Part shown: one piece after another, positions 1 to 8,093 of the stretch
Numbering within the stretch: the stretch's first letter is position 1
Layout of the letters: each line of letters begins with the position of its first letter
NCBI RefSeq assembly: GCF_001440415.1
Contig: NZ_LLYA01000101.1
Span: 1 to 64,000 of the forward strand
From: Bradyrhizobium retamae
GTDB lineage: Bacteria > Pseudomonadota > Alphaproteobacteria > Rhizobiales > Xanthobacteraceae
Length of the DNA stretch: 64,000 nucleotides
Direction of reading: 5' to 3'
Notes under the pieces: generated by a model
What the model saw: only the letters and a program-made list of their open reading frames with translations
Database searches by the model: none
Told to the model about the DNA's origin: nothing
Translations under genes and position numbers: made by a program

Positions 1-129
1 CCGCCGCCGCGGATGGCCGCACCACCCCCGCCACCCGCGCGTATGGCCGCACCGCCGCCGATGGCTGCGCCGCGTGCGGCGCCGGCTCCGGCGGCCGCGG
101 CCAGGGGGTGCCTGCCGGGCCGATGCTGA
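1..129 (+). CDS. C-terminal end of a Pro/Ala/Met-rich low-complexity protein (partial)
   Basis: One frame is open from the window edge to a TGA at 127-129. It encodes about 42 residues dominated by repeated Met-Ala-Ala-Pro-Pro units and ends in Cys-Leu-Pro-Gly-Arg-Cys. Such repeats resemble the tails of proline/alanine-rich exported or surface proteins in Bradyrhizobiaceae, but there is no domain to assign and the N-terminus lies outside the window. The composition could also be chance in GC-rich DNA. A hairpin follows at 138-160. Confidence 0.4.
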   Translation, partial: PPPRMAAPPPPPARMAAPPPMAAPRAAPAPAAAARGCLPGRC

Positions 130-137
130 TCATTAGC

Positions 138-160
138 CGGCCAGATCCCGGGTCTGGCCG
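138..160 (+). terminator. hairpin after the partial upstream ORF, terminator-like
   Basis: An 8-bp perfect stem (138-145 with 153-160) has a 7-nt loop and lies just beyond the stop at 129. No U-tract follows, so a factor-independent terminator is only suggested. It could separate the upstream gene from the rpsB promoter. Confidence 0.35.
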
Positions 161-211
161 TAGCGGCCCTAAATCGCGGGACGGGAAGACCGACAAGCCG
201 GCCGTATTTCC

Positions 212-239
212 TTGCTTCTGGCTGGAATCCGGCTATATA
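212..239 (+). promoter_or_regulatory. candidate sigma-70 promoter for rpsB
   Basis: TTGCTT at 212-217 and TATATA at 234-239 are separated by 16 bp, about 110 nt upstream of the rpsB ATG. This is the best -35/-10 pair in the intergenic region. It is assigned by eye only. Confidence 0.4.
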
Positions 240-351
240 GCGCGCCATCTCACACGGAAACATGGCTCTCAAAGGCCGTCCGGTGGCAACCGGGCCAGTC
301 AGGCTCGTTTGCTCACACGTTTCCGGAGGAACCAACCGGAGAACTATTACT

Positions 352-1350
352 ATGGCGCTACCCGATTTTTCCATGCGTCAGCTCTTGGAAGCTGGCGTCC
401 ACTTTGGCCATCAATCGCACCGCTGGAATCCCAAGATGGCGGATTACATTTTCGGTGCCCGCAATAACATCCACATCATCGACCTCGCCCAGACCGTGCC
501 GATGCTGCATCGCGCGCTGCAGGCGGTTTCCGACACGGTTGCCAAGGGCGGCCGCATCCTGTTCGTCGGCACCAAGCGGCAGGCGCAGGACGGCGTTGCC
601 GAGGCGGCCAAGCGCTCGGCGCAGTACTTCGTCAATTCGCGCTGGCTCGGCGGCACGCTGACCAACTGGAAGACGATTTCGGGATCGATCAAGCGCCTGC
701 GTCACCTCGATGAGGTGCTGTCGTCGGGCGAGGCCAACTCCTACACCAAGAAGGAGCGGCTGACGCTGCAGCGCGAGCGCGACAAGCTCGACCGCTCGCT
801 CGGCGGTATCAAGGACATGGGCGGTCTTCCTGACATGATCTTCGTGATCGACACCAACAAGGAAGACATCGCGATCCAGGAAGCGCAGCGGCTCAACATT
901 CCCGTTGCCGCGATCGTCGACACCAACTCCGACCCGAAGGGCATCACCTTCGTGGTGCCGGGCAATGACGATGCCGGCCGCGCCATTTCGCTGTATTGCG
1001 ACCTGATTGCCCGCGCCGCCATCGACGGCATTTCGCGCGCGCAGGGCGATTCCGGCATCGATATCGGCGCCGCCGTTCAGCCGGTTCGCGAGGAAGTTCC
1101 GGCAGCGCCCCAGCCGACCGGCTTCCAGGGACTGGCCGGTCCGCGCGGCACTGCCGACAACCTCAAGAAGCTCACTGGCGTGTCGGGTACGATCGAGAAG
1201 AAGCTCAACGACCTCGGCATCTTCCATTACTGGCAGCTTGCCGAACTCGACCACGACACCGCGCACAAGATCGGTGAAGAGGTTGGTCTTCCGAGCCGGG
1301 CCGATGCCTGGGTCGCCCAGGCCAAGACGCTGACCGCGGAAGCGGAATAA
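352..1350 (+). CDS. rpsB: 30S ribosomal protein S2 with C-terminal extension
   Basis: Ribosomal protein uS2 of the small subunit, required late in 30S assembly and for S1 docking. The product is 332 residues. The S2 core starts at [15 protein letters not shown], with GVHFGHQ, FVGTKRQ and the IVDTNSDP motif. Residues of about 250-332 are an extension, absent from the ~240-residue E. coli protein, with a helix-hairpin-helix look ([16 protein letters not shown]). The ATG at 352 is chosen because GGAG at 338-341 sits 10 nt upstream and the S2 family start matches; in-frame codons upstream to 262 lack family residues. First gene of the rpsB-tsf-pyrH-frr cluster. Confidence 0.97.
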   Translation: MALPDFSMRQLLEAGVHFGHQSHRWNPKMADYIFGARNNIHIIDLAQTVPMLHRALQAVSDTVAKGGRILFVGTKRQAQDGVAEAAKRSAQYFVNSRWLGGTLTNWKTISGSIKRLRHLDEVLSSGEANSYTKKERLTLQRERDKLDRSLGGIKDMGGLPDMIFVIDTNKEDIAIQEAQRLNIPVAAIVDTNSDPKGITFVVPGNDDAGRAISLYCDLIARAAIDGISRAQGDSGIDIGAAVQPVREEVPAAPQPTGFQGLAGPRGTADNLKKLTGVSGTIEKKLNDLGIFHYWQLAELDHDTAHKIGEEVGLPSRADAWVAQAKTLTAEAE

Positions 1351-1362
1351 TTGGTTGGCCGC

Positions 1363-1383
1363 GTGGCCGGGTCTTCCGGCCAC
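1363..1383 (+). other. rpsB-tsf intergenic hairpin
   Basis: A perfect 8-bp GC-rich stem (1363-1370 with 1376-1383) and 5-nt loop lie 12 nt after the rpsB stop. No U-tract follows. It may be a partial attenuator or an RNA-processing site between rpsB and tsf. Confidence 0.45.
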
Positions 1384-1482
1384 CGGTCCTGCTCCCCAGA
1401 TACGGCATTCCCTGTAGCTGACGACGGCACGGCGCAAAGCGCGCGGCGCGCCCGCAGCCACAGGCAAGAAGGATATTCGACG

Positions 1483-2409
1483 ATGGCAACGATCACTGCG
1501 GCAATGGTCAAGGAACTGCGCGAGTCGACCGGCGCGGGCATGATGGACTGCAAGGCAGCGCTCACCGAAACCGCGGGCGACATGCAGGGCGCCCAGGATT
1601 GGCTGCGCAAGAAGGGCCTCTCGAAGGCCGCGAAGAAGGCCGGCCGCGTCGCGGCCGAAGGCCTGATCGGCGCGGTTACCTCGGGCGTCAAGGGCGTCGT
1701 GGTCGAAGTCAATTCCGAGACGGATTTCGTCGCCCGCAATGAGCAGTTCCAGGGCCTCGTCAAGATGATCGCGCAGGTCGCGCTCGACGTCGGCGCCGAC
1801 GTCGAGAAGATCAAGGCGGCAAAGGTCGGCAGCGTCACCGTCGAAACCGCGATTTCGGACGCCATCGCCACCATCGGCGAGAACATGACGCTGCGCCGTG
1901 CTACCTCGCTCGAGGTCGGCAAGGGCGTGGTGTCGAGCTACGTCCATGGCGCCGTGATCGATGGCGCCGGCAAGATGGGTGTGCTGGTCGCGCTTGAATC
2001 CACCGGCAAGACCGATGAACTCGCGCATCTCGGACGTCAGCTTGCGATGCATGTGGCTGCGACCAATCCGCAGGCGCTGGATCCATCCGGCCTCGACCCC
2101 GAGATCGTGAAGCGCGAAAAGGACGTGCTGGCCGACAAGTATCGCCAGCAGGGCAAGCCGGAAAACGTGATCGAGAAGATCGTCGAGTCCGGCCTGAAGA
2201 CCTATTACAAGGAAGTCTGCCTGTTGGAGCAGGCGTTCATCCACGACGAAAAGGGCAAGTCGGTCGCGCAGGCGGTGAAGGAAGCCGAAGGCAAGTTCGG
2301 TGGGCCTGTCAAGATTGCCGGATTTGTGCGCTATATGCTCGGCGAGGGAGTCGAAAAGCAGGAATCCGATTTCGCAGCCGAAGTCGCGGCGGCCAGCGGC
2401 AAGAAGTAA
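1483..2409 (+). CDS. tsf: elongation factor Ts
   Basis: EF-Ts, the guanine nucleotide exchange factor that recycles EF-Tu-GDP in the cytoplasm. The 308-residue product has the N-terminal UBA-like segment ([16 protein letters not shown]), the [10 protein letters not shown] signature of the core domain and the C-terminal FVRYMLGEG segment. The ATG at 1483 follows an AAGAAGGA Shine-Dalgarno at about 1467-1474; the open frame continues upstream to the rpsB stop but without family residues. It lies 132 nt after rpsB, the usual neighbour, with a hairpin between them and another after it. Confidence 0.97.
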   Translation: MATITAAMVKELRESTGAGMMDCKAALTETAGDMQGAQDWLRKKGLSKAAKKAGRVAAEGLIGAVTSGVKGVVVEVNSETDFVARNEQFQGLVKMIAQVALDVGADVEKIKAAKVGSVTVETAISDAIATIGENMTLRRATSLEVGKGVVSSYVHGAVIDGAGKMGVLVALESTGKTDELAHLGRQLAMHVAATNPQALDPSGLDPEIVKREKDVLADKYRQQGKPENVIEKIVESGLKTYYKEVCLLEQAFIHDEKGKSVAQAVKEAEGKFGGPVKIAGFVRYMLGEGVEKQESDFAAEVAAASGKK

Positions 2410-2424
2410 CCGCTGCGGTCAAGT

Positions 2425-2448
2425 CTTCCGGCGCAAATGCGCCGGAAG
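2425..2448 (+). other. tsf-pyrH intergenic hairpin
   Basis: A perfect 10-bp stem (2425-2434 with 2439-2448) closed by an AAAT tetraloop lies 15 nt after the tsf stop. No U-run follows, so processing, mRNA stabilisation or partial termination is more likely than a strong intrinsic terminator. Confidence 0.5.
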
Positions 2449-2478
2449 TCGCCTGCGCGGGAGAGGGAAGCGTAAGCA

Positions 2479-3195
2479 ATGGCTGAGCCGGTCTATCGTC
2501 GCGTCGTGATCAAGCTCTCAGGCGAGTATCTCGCAGGTAGCCATTTCTTCGGCATCGACCAGCCTACCGTTGACCGCATCGCCGACGACCTGATCGCGGC
2601 CCACAAGCTCGGCGTCGAGGTGGCGGTCGTGATTGGCGGCGGCAACATCGTTCGCGGTGTGGAAGTGTCCTCGCGCGGCGTTTCGCGCCCGACCGGTGAC
2701 ACCATGGGCATGCTCGCCACCGTGATGAACTGCCTGGCGCTGGAAGCCGCCATCGAGCGCAAGGGAGCCCCGGCGCGGACCTTATCGGCTTTTGTGATGC
2801 CCGAGATTTCCGAGCTGTTCACCCGCAGTGCAGCGCACAAATATCTCGCGGATGGACGAATCGTCCTGCTTGGCGGTGGAACCGGCAATCCATTCTTCAC
2901 CACCGATACCACGGCGGTGTTGCGGGCGGCCGAGATCGGGGCGCAGGCGGTGCTCAAAGCCACCAATGTCGACGGCGTTTACAGCGCCGACCCCAAAAAG
3001 GACCCGTCCGCCAAGCGTTTTGATCGGCTGACGCATTCGCAGGCGATCGCCGGCGACTACAAGGTGATGGACGCGACTGCATTCGCGCTTGCCCGCGAGA
3101 CGTCACTGCCTATCATCGTATTCTCGATCGCCGAGCCGGGCTCGATCGGCGCGATCCTGCGCGGGACCGGCCACGGCACGGTGGTTGCCGGCTGA
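2479..3195 (+). CDS. pyrH: UMP kinase
   Basis: Uridylate kinase of the amino-acid-kinase fold; phosphorylates UMP to UDP in pyrimidine nucleotide synthesis. The bacterial enzyme is a hexamer controlled by GTP and UTP. The 238-residue product shows the N-terminal phosphate-binding KLSGEYLAG, the GGGNIVRG loop, the [10 protein letters not shown] segment and the [10 protein letters not shown] motif, all full-length for the family. The ATG follows a GGGAGAGGGAAG purine tract at about 2460-2471. It sits between tsf and frr in the conserved order. Confidence 0.97.
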   Translation: MAEPVYRRVVIKLSGEYLAGSHFFGIDQPTVDRIADDLIAAHKLGVEVAVVIGGGNIVRGVEVSSRGVSRPTGDTMGMLATVMNCLALEAAIERKGAPARTLSAFVMPEISELFTRSAAHKYLADGRIVLLGGGTGNPFFTTDTTAVLRAAEIGAQAVLKATNVDGVYSADPKKDPSAKRFDRLTHSQAIAGDYKVMDATAFALARETSLPIIVFSIAEPGSIGAILRGTGHGTVVAG

Positions 3196-3266
3196 TATGC
3201 CGGTTGCAGTTTCGAACCGCGGCTTCAAGACGCCAGCGGCTAATTTTCCAAGGAGGGGAGAGCGTT

Positions 3267-3830
3267 ATGCCCACGCCCGGTTTTGACATCAACGAATTGA
3301 AGCGCCGCATGCAAGGCGCCACCCATGCGCTCAAGCACGAGCTCGGTGGCTTGCGGACCGGCCGCGCGGCAGCGTCCATGCTGGAGCCGGTGCAGGTCGA
3401 GGCCTACGGCTCGCACATGCCGCTCAACCAGCTCGCCACCGTCAGCGTGCCCGAGCCGCGGCTACTTTCCGTCCAGGTGTGGGACAAGTCGATGGTGAAA
3501 GCCGTGGAGAAGGCGATCGTCGATTCCAATCTCGGCCTCTCGCCCGCGACCGAAGGACAGGTGCTGCGCCTGCGGATTCCCGAGCTTAACGAGGAACGGC
3601 GCAAGGAACTGGTGAAGGTCGCGCATAAATACGCCGAGGCCGCCAAAGTTGCCGTTCGCCACGTCCGTCGCGACGGCCTGGATATCGTCAAGAAGCTCGA
3701 GAAGAATCACGAGATTTCCGAAGACGATCAGGAGCGGCTCGCCAACGAGGTGCAGAAGGCGACCGACGGAACGATTGCGGAAATCGATCAGTTGCTGGCG
3801 GCGAAGGAAAAGGAAATCCTCACCGTTTGA
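3267..3830 (+). CDS. frr: ribosome recycling factor
   Basis: RRF, which splits post-termination ribosomes together with EF-G and IF3. The product is 187 residues, near the usual 185. It has the family features [20 protein letters not shown], the domain-II hinge region, and C-terminal [17 protein letters not shown]. The ATG at 3267 has an AGGAGG ribosome-binding site at 3251-3256; an earlier in-frame start at 3204 would add residues not seen in RRFs. The gene follows pyrH by 71 nt. Confidence 0.97.
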   Translation: MPTPGFDINELKRRMQGATHALKHELGGLRTGRAAASMLEPVQVEAYGSHMPLNQLATVSVPEPRLLSVQVWDKSMVKAVEKAIVDSNLGLSPATEGQVLRLRIPELNEERRKELVKVAHKYAEAAKVAVRHVRRDGLDIVKKLEKNHEISEDDQERLANEVQKATDGTIAEIDQLLAAKEKEILTV

Positions 3831-3872
3831 TCGCAACGTTTACGAGTTGAGACTGGCCCTGGAATTCAGATA

Positions 3873-4628
3873 ATGCCGAACGCCGCTGCCCCCGCTACGG
3901 AAGGACCGGATCGCTCCGTCCCGTTGCATGTGGCGATCATCATGGACGGAAACGGGCGCTGGGCGGCAGCGCGCGGCTTGCCGCGCGCCGAAGGCCACCG
4001 TCGCGGCGTCGAGGCGCTGCGCCGCGTCGTTCGCGCTGCCCATGAACTCGGCGTGCTCTATCTGACGATCTTTTCGTTCAGCTCCGAAAACTGGTCGCGG
4101 CCGGCGACCGAAATCGGCGATCTCTTCGGATTGCTCCGCCGCTTCATCCGCAACGATCTGGCGACGCTGCACCGCGACGGCGTGCGCGTGCGCGTGATCG
4201 GCGAACGAGAAGGGCTGGAGCCCGATATCTGCACGCTCTTGAACGAGGCCGAGGAACTGACGAGAGCCAATACCAAGCTCAATCTCGTGGTCGCGTTCAA
4301 TTACGGATCGCGCCAGGAAATCGCCGGCGCTGCCCAGCGGCTGGCGCGTGAAGTCGCGGAGGGCAAGCGCGATCCCGCCTCGATCGATGCCGATGCGCTC
4401 GGCCGCTATCTTGATGCACCTGACATTCCCGATCCCGACCTGATCATCCGCACCAGCGGCGAACAGCGGCTGTCGAACTTCTTGATGTGGCAGGCGGCCT
4501 ATAGCGAACTTGTGTTCGTGCCGATCCACTGGCCGGATTTCGACAAGGCTGCGCTCGAAAGCGCCATTGCCGAATATGCCAGACGGGAACGCCGTTTCGG
4601 CGGTCTGGTTGCGAAAACCGGATCGTGA
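3873..4628 (+). CDS. uppS: isoprenyl transferase (undecaprenyl diphosphate synthase)
   Basis: Cis-prenyltransferase that extends farnesyl diphosphate with isopentenyl units to the C55 lipid carrier for peptidoglycan and O-antigen. The 251-residue protein carries the family motifs: [13 protein letters not shown] with catalytic Asp25, the FSSENWSRP segment, and the C-terminal [15 protein letters not shown] and Tyr/Glu-containing membrane-side region. The start at 3873 is 42 nt after frr. The stop overlaps the cdsA GTG by 4 nt, so translation of the two is probably coupled. Confidence 0.96.
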   Translation: MPNAAAPATEGPDRSVPLHVAIIMDGNGRWAAARGLPRAEGHRRGVEALRRVVRAAHELGVLYLTIFSFSSENWSRPATEIGDLFGLLRRFIRNDLATLHRDGVRVRVIGEREGLEPDICTLLNEAEELTRANTKLNLVVAFNYGSRQEIAGAAQRLAREVAEGKRDPASIDADALGRYLDAPDIPDPDLIIRTSGEQRLSNFLMWQAAYSELVFVPIHWPDFDKAALESAIAEYARRERRFGGLVAKTGS

Positions 4629-5473
4629 CCGACCCCGAGCCCTCGCCGGCGGCAGCAAGCGCGCCCGATTCACGCAATCTCGTGATGCGTATCGCCGCTG
4701 CCGCGGTGCTAATCCCGCTTGCAGTCGCCATCGCCTATGCGGGCGGGTGGCTGTGGGCCGCGCTGGTGACGCTGGCGGCCATCGGTCTGTTCGTCGAATG
4801 GCTCGCGATCGTGGGCCTCGCCGGGGCAACGCGTGTGATCGTCCCGGGCGTGGCCGCGCTTGCGCTGGGCGGGGTTTGCTTTGCGATCGGCCGGCTCGAT
4901 GCCGCCCTGACCGTGCTCGGCATCGGCTTTGTCGCGGTTGTGTCGATCGCGCCGGAGCGGCGAAACTGGGCGGCGGCCGGATTTCTGTACGCGGCGGCGG
5001 CCGAGATTGCCTCGGTGCTGGTGCGTCTGGATTCCACGAAGGGTTTTGCCGCCCTGATGTTCGTGCTGCTGATTGTGTGGGTGACTGACAGTGGCGGCTA
5101 TTTCGCGGGCCGCGGTATTGGCGGGCCGAAACTGTGGCCGCGCGTCAGCCCGAAAAAGACCTGGGCCGGCGCCGTCGGCGGCTTTGCCGCCAGTCTGGCC
5201 GTGGCAGGCGGATTTGCCGCCTTTGGTCTCGGCAAAGTGGGGCCGCTGCTGGTGCTTTCGGCGGCCCTTTCGGTCGTTTCGCAGCTCGGCGACCTCTTCG
5301 AATCCGCCGTGAAGCGCCGTTTTGGCGTAAAGGACTCAAGTCACATCATCCCCGGCCATGGCGGACTAATGGATCGTCTGGACGGGTTTGTCGCAGCCGT
5401 TGTCGTGGCGGCACTTTTCGGCTTTCTGCGGGGCGGCGCCGATGGCGTCGGTCGCGGTCTTATGGTTTGGTGA
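4625..5473 (+). CDS. cdsA: phosphatidate cytidylyltransferase
   Basis: Integral membrane CDP-diacylglycerol synthase, using CTP and phosphatidic acid; the committed step to all glycerophospholipids. The 282-residue product is mostly hydrophobic helices and ends with the CDS signature, seen as [13 protein letters not shown] followed by [14 protein letters not shown]. The GTG at 4625 overlaps the uppS stop (GTGA), which supports this start and translational coupling. The dxr ATG follows the stop by 4 nt. Confidence 0.96.
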   Translation: MTDPEPSPAAASAPDSRNLVMRIAAAAVLIPLAVAIAYAGGWLWAALVTLAAIGLFVEWLAIVGLAGATRVIVPGVAALALGGVCFAIGRLDAALTVLGIGFVAVVSIAPERRNWAAAGFLYAAAAEIASVLVRLDSTKGFAALMFVLLIVWVTDSGGYFAGRGIGGPKLWPRVSPKKTWAGAVGGFAASLAVAGGFAAFGLGKVGPLLVLSAALSVVSQLGDLFESAVKRRFGVKDSSHIIPGHGGLMDRLDGFVAAVVVAALFGFLRGGADGVGRGLMVW

Positions 5474-5477
5474 AACG

Positions 5478-6701
5478 ATGAGCGCAGTTCCATTGCGTAA
5501 CAACAAGGCCGTTTGGTCGGATGCGCGCACCGTCACGGTGCTGGGCGCCACCGGTTCCATCGGCGACAGCACCATGGACCTGCTGCGCGGTGCGCGCGAC
5601 CGCTATCAGGTCGAGGCGCTGACCGCGAATTCCAATGTCGAAGCGCTGGCCAGGCTCGCGAAGGAATTCGGTGTACGGTTCGCTGCGATCGCCGACCCCG
5701 CGCGCCTTGGCGAACTGAAGGATGCGCTGGCAGGCACGAACATCGAATGCGGCGCCGGCGAAAGCGCGATCATCGAGGCCGCCGCGCGTCCCGCCGACTG
5801 GGTGATGGCGGCGGTGAGCGGCGCGGCCGGGCTGAAGCCCGCGCTCGCTGCGGTCGACCGCGGCGCCGCCGTCGCATTGGCGAACAAGGAATGCCTGGTG
5901 TGTGCCGGCGATTTCTTCATGCAGCGCGCGGCGAAGGCCGGCGCCTGCATCCTCCCGGCGGATTCCGAACACAACGCGCTGTTTCAGGCGCTCTCTTCCG
6001 GCAATCGCGAGGAATTGGTGCGCGTGATCATTACCGCATCCGGTGGCCCGTTCCGCACCTGGGCGCCGGCCGACATCGAGCAGGCGACGCTTGAGCAGGC
6101 CTTGAAGCATCCGAACTGGAGCATGGGCCAGAAGATCACCATTGATTCGGCCTCGATGATGAACAAGGGTCTCGAAGTCATCGAAGCCTCCTATCTGTTC
6201 GCGCTTTCGGCCGACGAAATCGACGTCCTCGTGCATCCGCAGTCGATCATCCACGGCATGGTCGAATTCTCCGATCGCTCTGTGGTTGCGCAGCTCGGTG
6301 CGCCCGACATGCGCATCCCGATCGCGCACTGCCTTGGATGGCCCGATCGAATCGTTGGCCCGTCGGCCAGGCTGGACCTCGCAAAAATCGGCCAGCTCAC
6401 GTTCGAGGCGCCGGACTTCGAGCGGTTCCCGGGCTTGCGGCTGGCCTATGAGGCGTTACGTACAGGACGTGGCGCGACCACGGTATTCAACGCCGCCAAT
6501 GAGGTGGCGGTGGCGGCGTTCATTGCCGGAAAGATCAAATTCGGATCGATCGCGCGCCTCGTCGAAGCCACCATCAACGATTGGATTCGTGCCGGGAACC
6601 TTGCGCCTTTGAGCTCGGCGGACGACGCGATCTCCGTTGACCATAACGCGCGAAATCGAGCCGCCTCCCTATTGCCTCAAATTGCCTTAAAGGCATCCTA
6701 G
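5478..6701 (+). CDS. dxr: 1-deoxy-D-xylulose 5-phosphate reductoisomerase
   Basis: Second enzyme of the MEP isoprenoid pathway; converts DXP to MEP with NADPH and is the target of fosmidomycin. The 407-residue protein shows the NADPH-binding [16 protein letters not shown], the [11 protein letters not shown] stretch, the metal/substrate motif [11 protein letters not shown] and SGGPFR, and GLEVIEA downstream. The ATG at 5478 lies 4 nt after the cdsA stop; the frame is open further upstream inside cdsA but without family sequence. Confidence 0.96.
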   Translation: MSAVPLRNNKAVWSDARTVTVLGATGSIGDSTMDLLRGARDRYQVEALTANSNVEALARLAKEFGVRFAAIADPARLGELKDALAGTNIECGAGESAIIEAAARPADWVMAAVSGAAGLKPALAAVDRGAAVALANKECLVCAGDFFMQRAAKAGACILPADSEHNALFQALSSGNREELVRVIITASGGPFRTWAPADIEQATLEQALKHPNWSMGQKITIDSASMMNKGLEVIEASYLFALSADEIDVLVHPQSIIHGMVEFSDRSVVAQLGAPDMRIPIAHCLGWPDRIVGPSARLDLAKIGQLTFEAPDFERFPGLRLAYEALRTGRGATTVFNAANEVAVAAFIAGKIKFGSIARLVEATINDWIRAGNLAPLSSADDAISVDHNARNRAASLLPQIALKAS

Positions 6702-6744
6702 AGGGTTGGGGACGGAGCCATCGGCTCTTGTCGAGGGGAACCTG

Positions 6745-7920
6745 ATGTCAGAGTTTTTTTTAAGCAGTTTCAGTACGTTGGGCCACGGGCTCATCGGCTA
6801 CATCATTCCCTTTTTGTTCGTTCTGACCATCGTCGTGTTCTTTCATGAACTCGGCCACTTCCTGGTCGCCCGCTGGGCGGGCGTGAAGGTGTTGACGTTC
6901 TCGCTCGGGTTCGGGCCGGAACTTGCCGGCTTCAACGACCGCCATGGCACGCGCTGGAAGATCTCCGCGATCCCGCTAGGCGGCTACGTGAAGTTCTTCG
7001 GCGACGAATCGGAGGCCTCGACGCCCGCATCGGCCGAATCGCTCGCCCGCATGAGCGACGAAGAGCGCGCAGGCAGCTTCCATCACAAGAAAGTCGGCGC
7101 GCGCGCAGCCATCGTGGCCGCCGGTCCGATCGCGAATTTCATTCTGGCGATCGTCATTTTCACCTGTCTCTTCACTTTCTTCGGCAAGCCGAGCACGACT
7201 GCACGCGTCGACAAGATCGAAGCCAGCAGCGCCGCCGAGCGGGCGGGCTTTCAGGTCGGCGATGTCGTCACCGCCATCGACGGCAAGAAGATTGGCAGCT
7301 TCTCGGACATGCAACGCTTCGTGAGCGTTCGCGCCGGCGAGACCATGACCTTCACCGTCAAGCGGGGTGATTCCACGCTTGAATTGAAGGGCACGCCGGA
7401 ACTGCGCGAGGTGAAGGATCCGTTCGGAAACACCCAGCGGCTCGGGATTCTCGGCATTACCCGTGCGACCTCGCCGGGCGAGGTGACCACCGAGAAGGTC
7501 GATCCGGCGACGGCATTCTGGCTCGGAATCAAGGAAACCTGGTTCGTCATCGAGCAGACGCTCGCCTATATCGGTAACATTTTTACCGGCCGGGCGAGTG
7601 CGGACCAGATCGGCGGGCCGATTCGGATCGCGCAGATTTCGGGGCAGGTGGCAACCTTGGGAATCATTCCGCTGCTGCATCTGGCGGCGGTGCTGTCGAT
7701 TTCGATCGGGCTATTGAATTTGTTCCCGGTGCCCTTGCTCGATGGTGGTCACCTTATGTTCTATGCGGCCGAGGTGCTCCGCGGGCGTCCATTGTCGGAG
7801 AAATCCCAGGAATACGGGTTCCGAGTCGGGCTGGTTCTGGTCCTGATGCTGATGGTGTTCGCCTTCTATAACGACTTCCATCAGGTGCCCTGGCTGAAGG
7901 GGCTGTTCGGGAGGTCGTAG
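6745..7920 (+). CDS. rseP: site-2 protease RseP (M50 family)
   Basis: Inner-membrane intramembrane zinc metalloprotease that cleaves anti-sigma factors and signal-peptide remnants in the envelope stress response. The product is 391 residues: a first membrane helix with HELGH (zinc ligands His34 and His38), a PDZ domain in the middle (residues ~150-230), and NLFPVPLLDGGHL near the C-terminus carrying the third zinc ligand Asp. The ATG at 6745 is preceded by GAGGGG at 6733-6738. It lies between dxr and bamA, the standard context. Confidence 0.96.
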   Translation: MSEFFLSSFSTLGHGLIGYIIPFLFVLTIVVFFHELGHFLVARWAGVKVLTFSLGFGPELAGFNDRHGTRWKISAIPLGGYVKFFGDESEASTPASAESLARMSDEERAGSFHHKKVGARAAIVAAGPIANFILAIVIFTCLFTFFGKPSTTARVDKIEASSAAERAGFQVGDVVTAIDGKKIGSFSDMQRFVSVRAGETMTFTVKRGDSTLELKGTPELREVKDPFGNTQRLGILGITRATSPGEVTTEKVDPATAFWLGIKETWFVIEQTLAYIGNIFTGRASADQIGGPIRIAQISGQVATLGIIPLLHLAAVLSISIGLLNLFPVPLLDGGHLMFYAAEVLRGRPLSEKSQEYGFRVGLVLVLMLMVFAFYNDFHQVPWLKGLFGRS

Positions 7921-7935
7921 AAGCGGCTTTTTTAT

Positions 7936-7957
7936 GACGTTGCCCTTTGGCAACGTC
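7936..7957 (+). other. rseP-bamA hairpin 1
   Basis: A perfect 9-bp stem (7936-7944 with 7949-7957) and CTTT loop lie 15 nt after the rseP stop. No U-tract follows; a T7 run (7928-7934) precedes it. It may act in attenuation or processing ahead of bamA. Confidence 0.5.
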
Positions 7958-8040
7958 TTGGAATGAAATTGGAATCGCATCGCGATGTCTGGTTTGCCCC
8001 CCTGTCGAAATTGGCTACAAGCAATGCAACTTTGGGATTC

Positions 8041-8068
8041 TGCCGGTTCGTAGGGGTACGAGCCGGCA
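8041..8068 (+). promoter_or_regulatory. strong hairpin in the bamA leader
   Basis: A 12-bp stem (8041-8052 with 8057-8068, eleven Watson-Crick pairs and one G-U) is closed by a GGGG loop. It ends about 10 nt before the bamA ribosome-binding site (GAGGGC near 8078). This position suits control of translation or mRNA stability. It is not followed by a U-tract. Confidence 0.5.
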
Positions 8069-8093
8069 GTGCAATGACGAGGGCGCGTTGCGC

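Noticed and set aside
1..110. GC-rich short repeats at the window start as a possible CRISPR or VNTR array
   Set aside because: Units are short Pro/Ala codon repeats in one open frame, without spacers.
358..2244. 628-codon open frame antisense to rpsB and tsf
   Set aside because: The + strand genes are certain, and the frame has no domain or start signal. It is a by-product of GC-rich codon bias.
7928..7934. T7 run near hairpin 7936-7957 as an intrinsic terminator
   Set aside because: The T-run precedes the stem on the + strand and is an A-run after it on the minus strand, so it has the wrong polarity in both directions.
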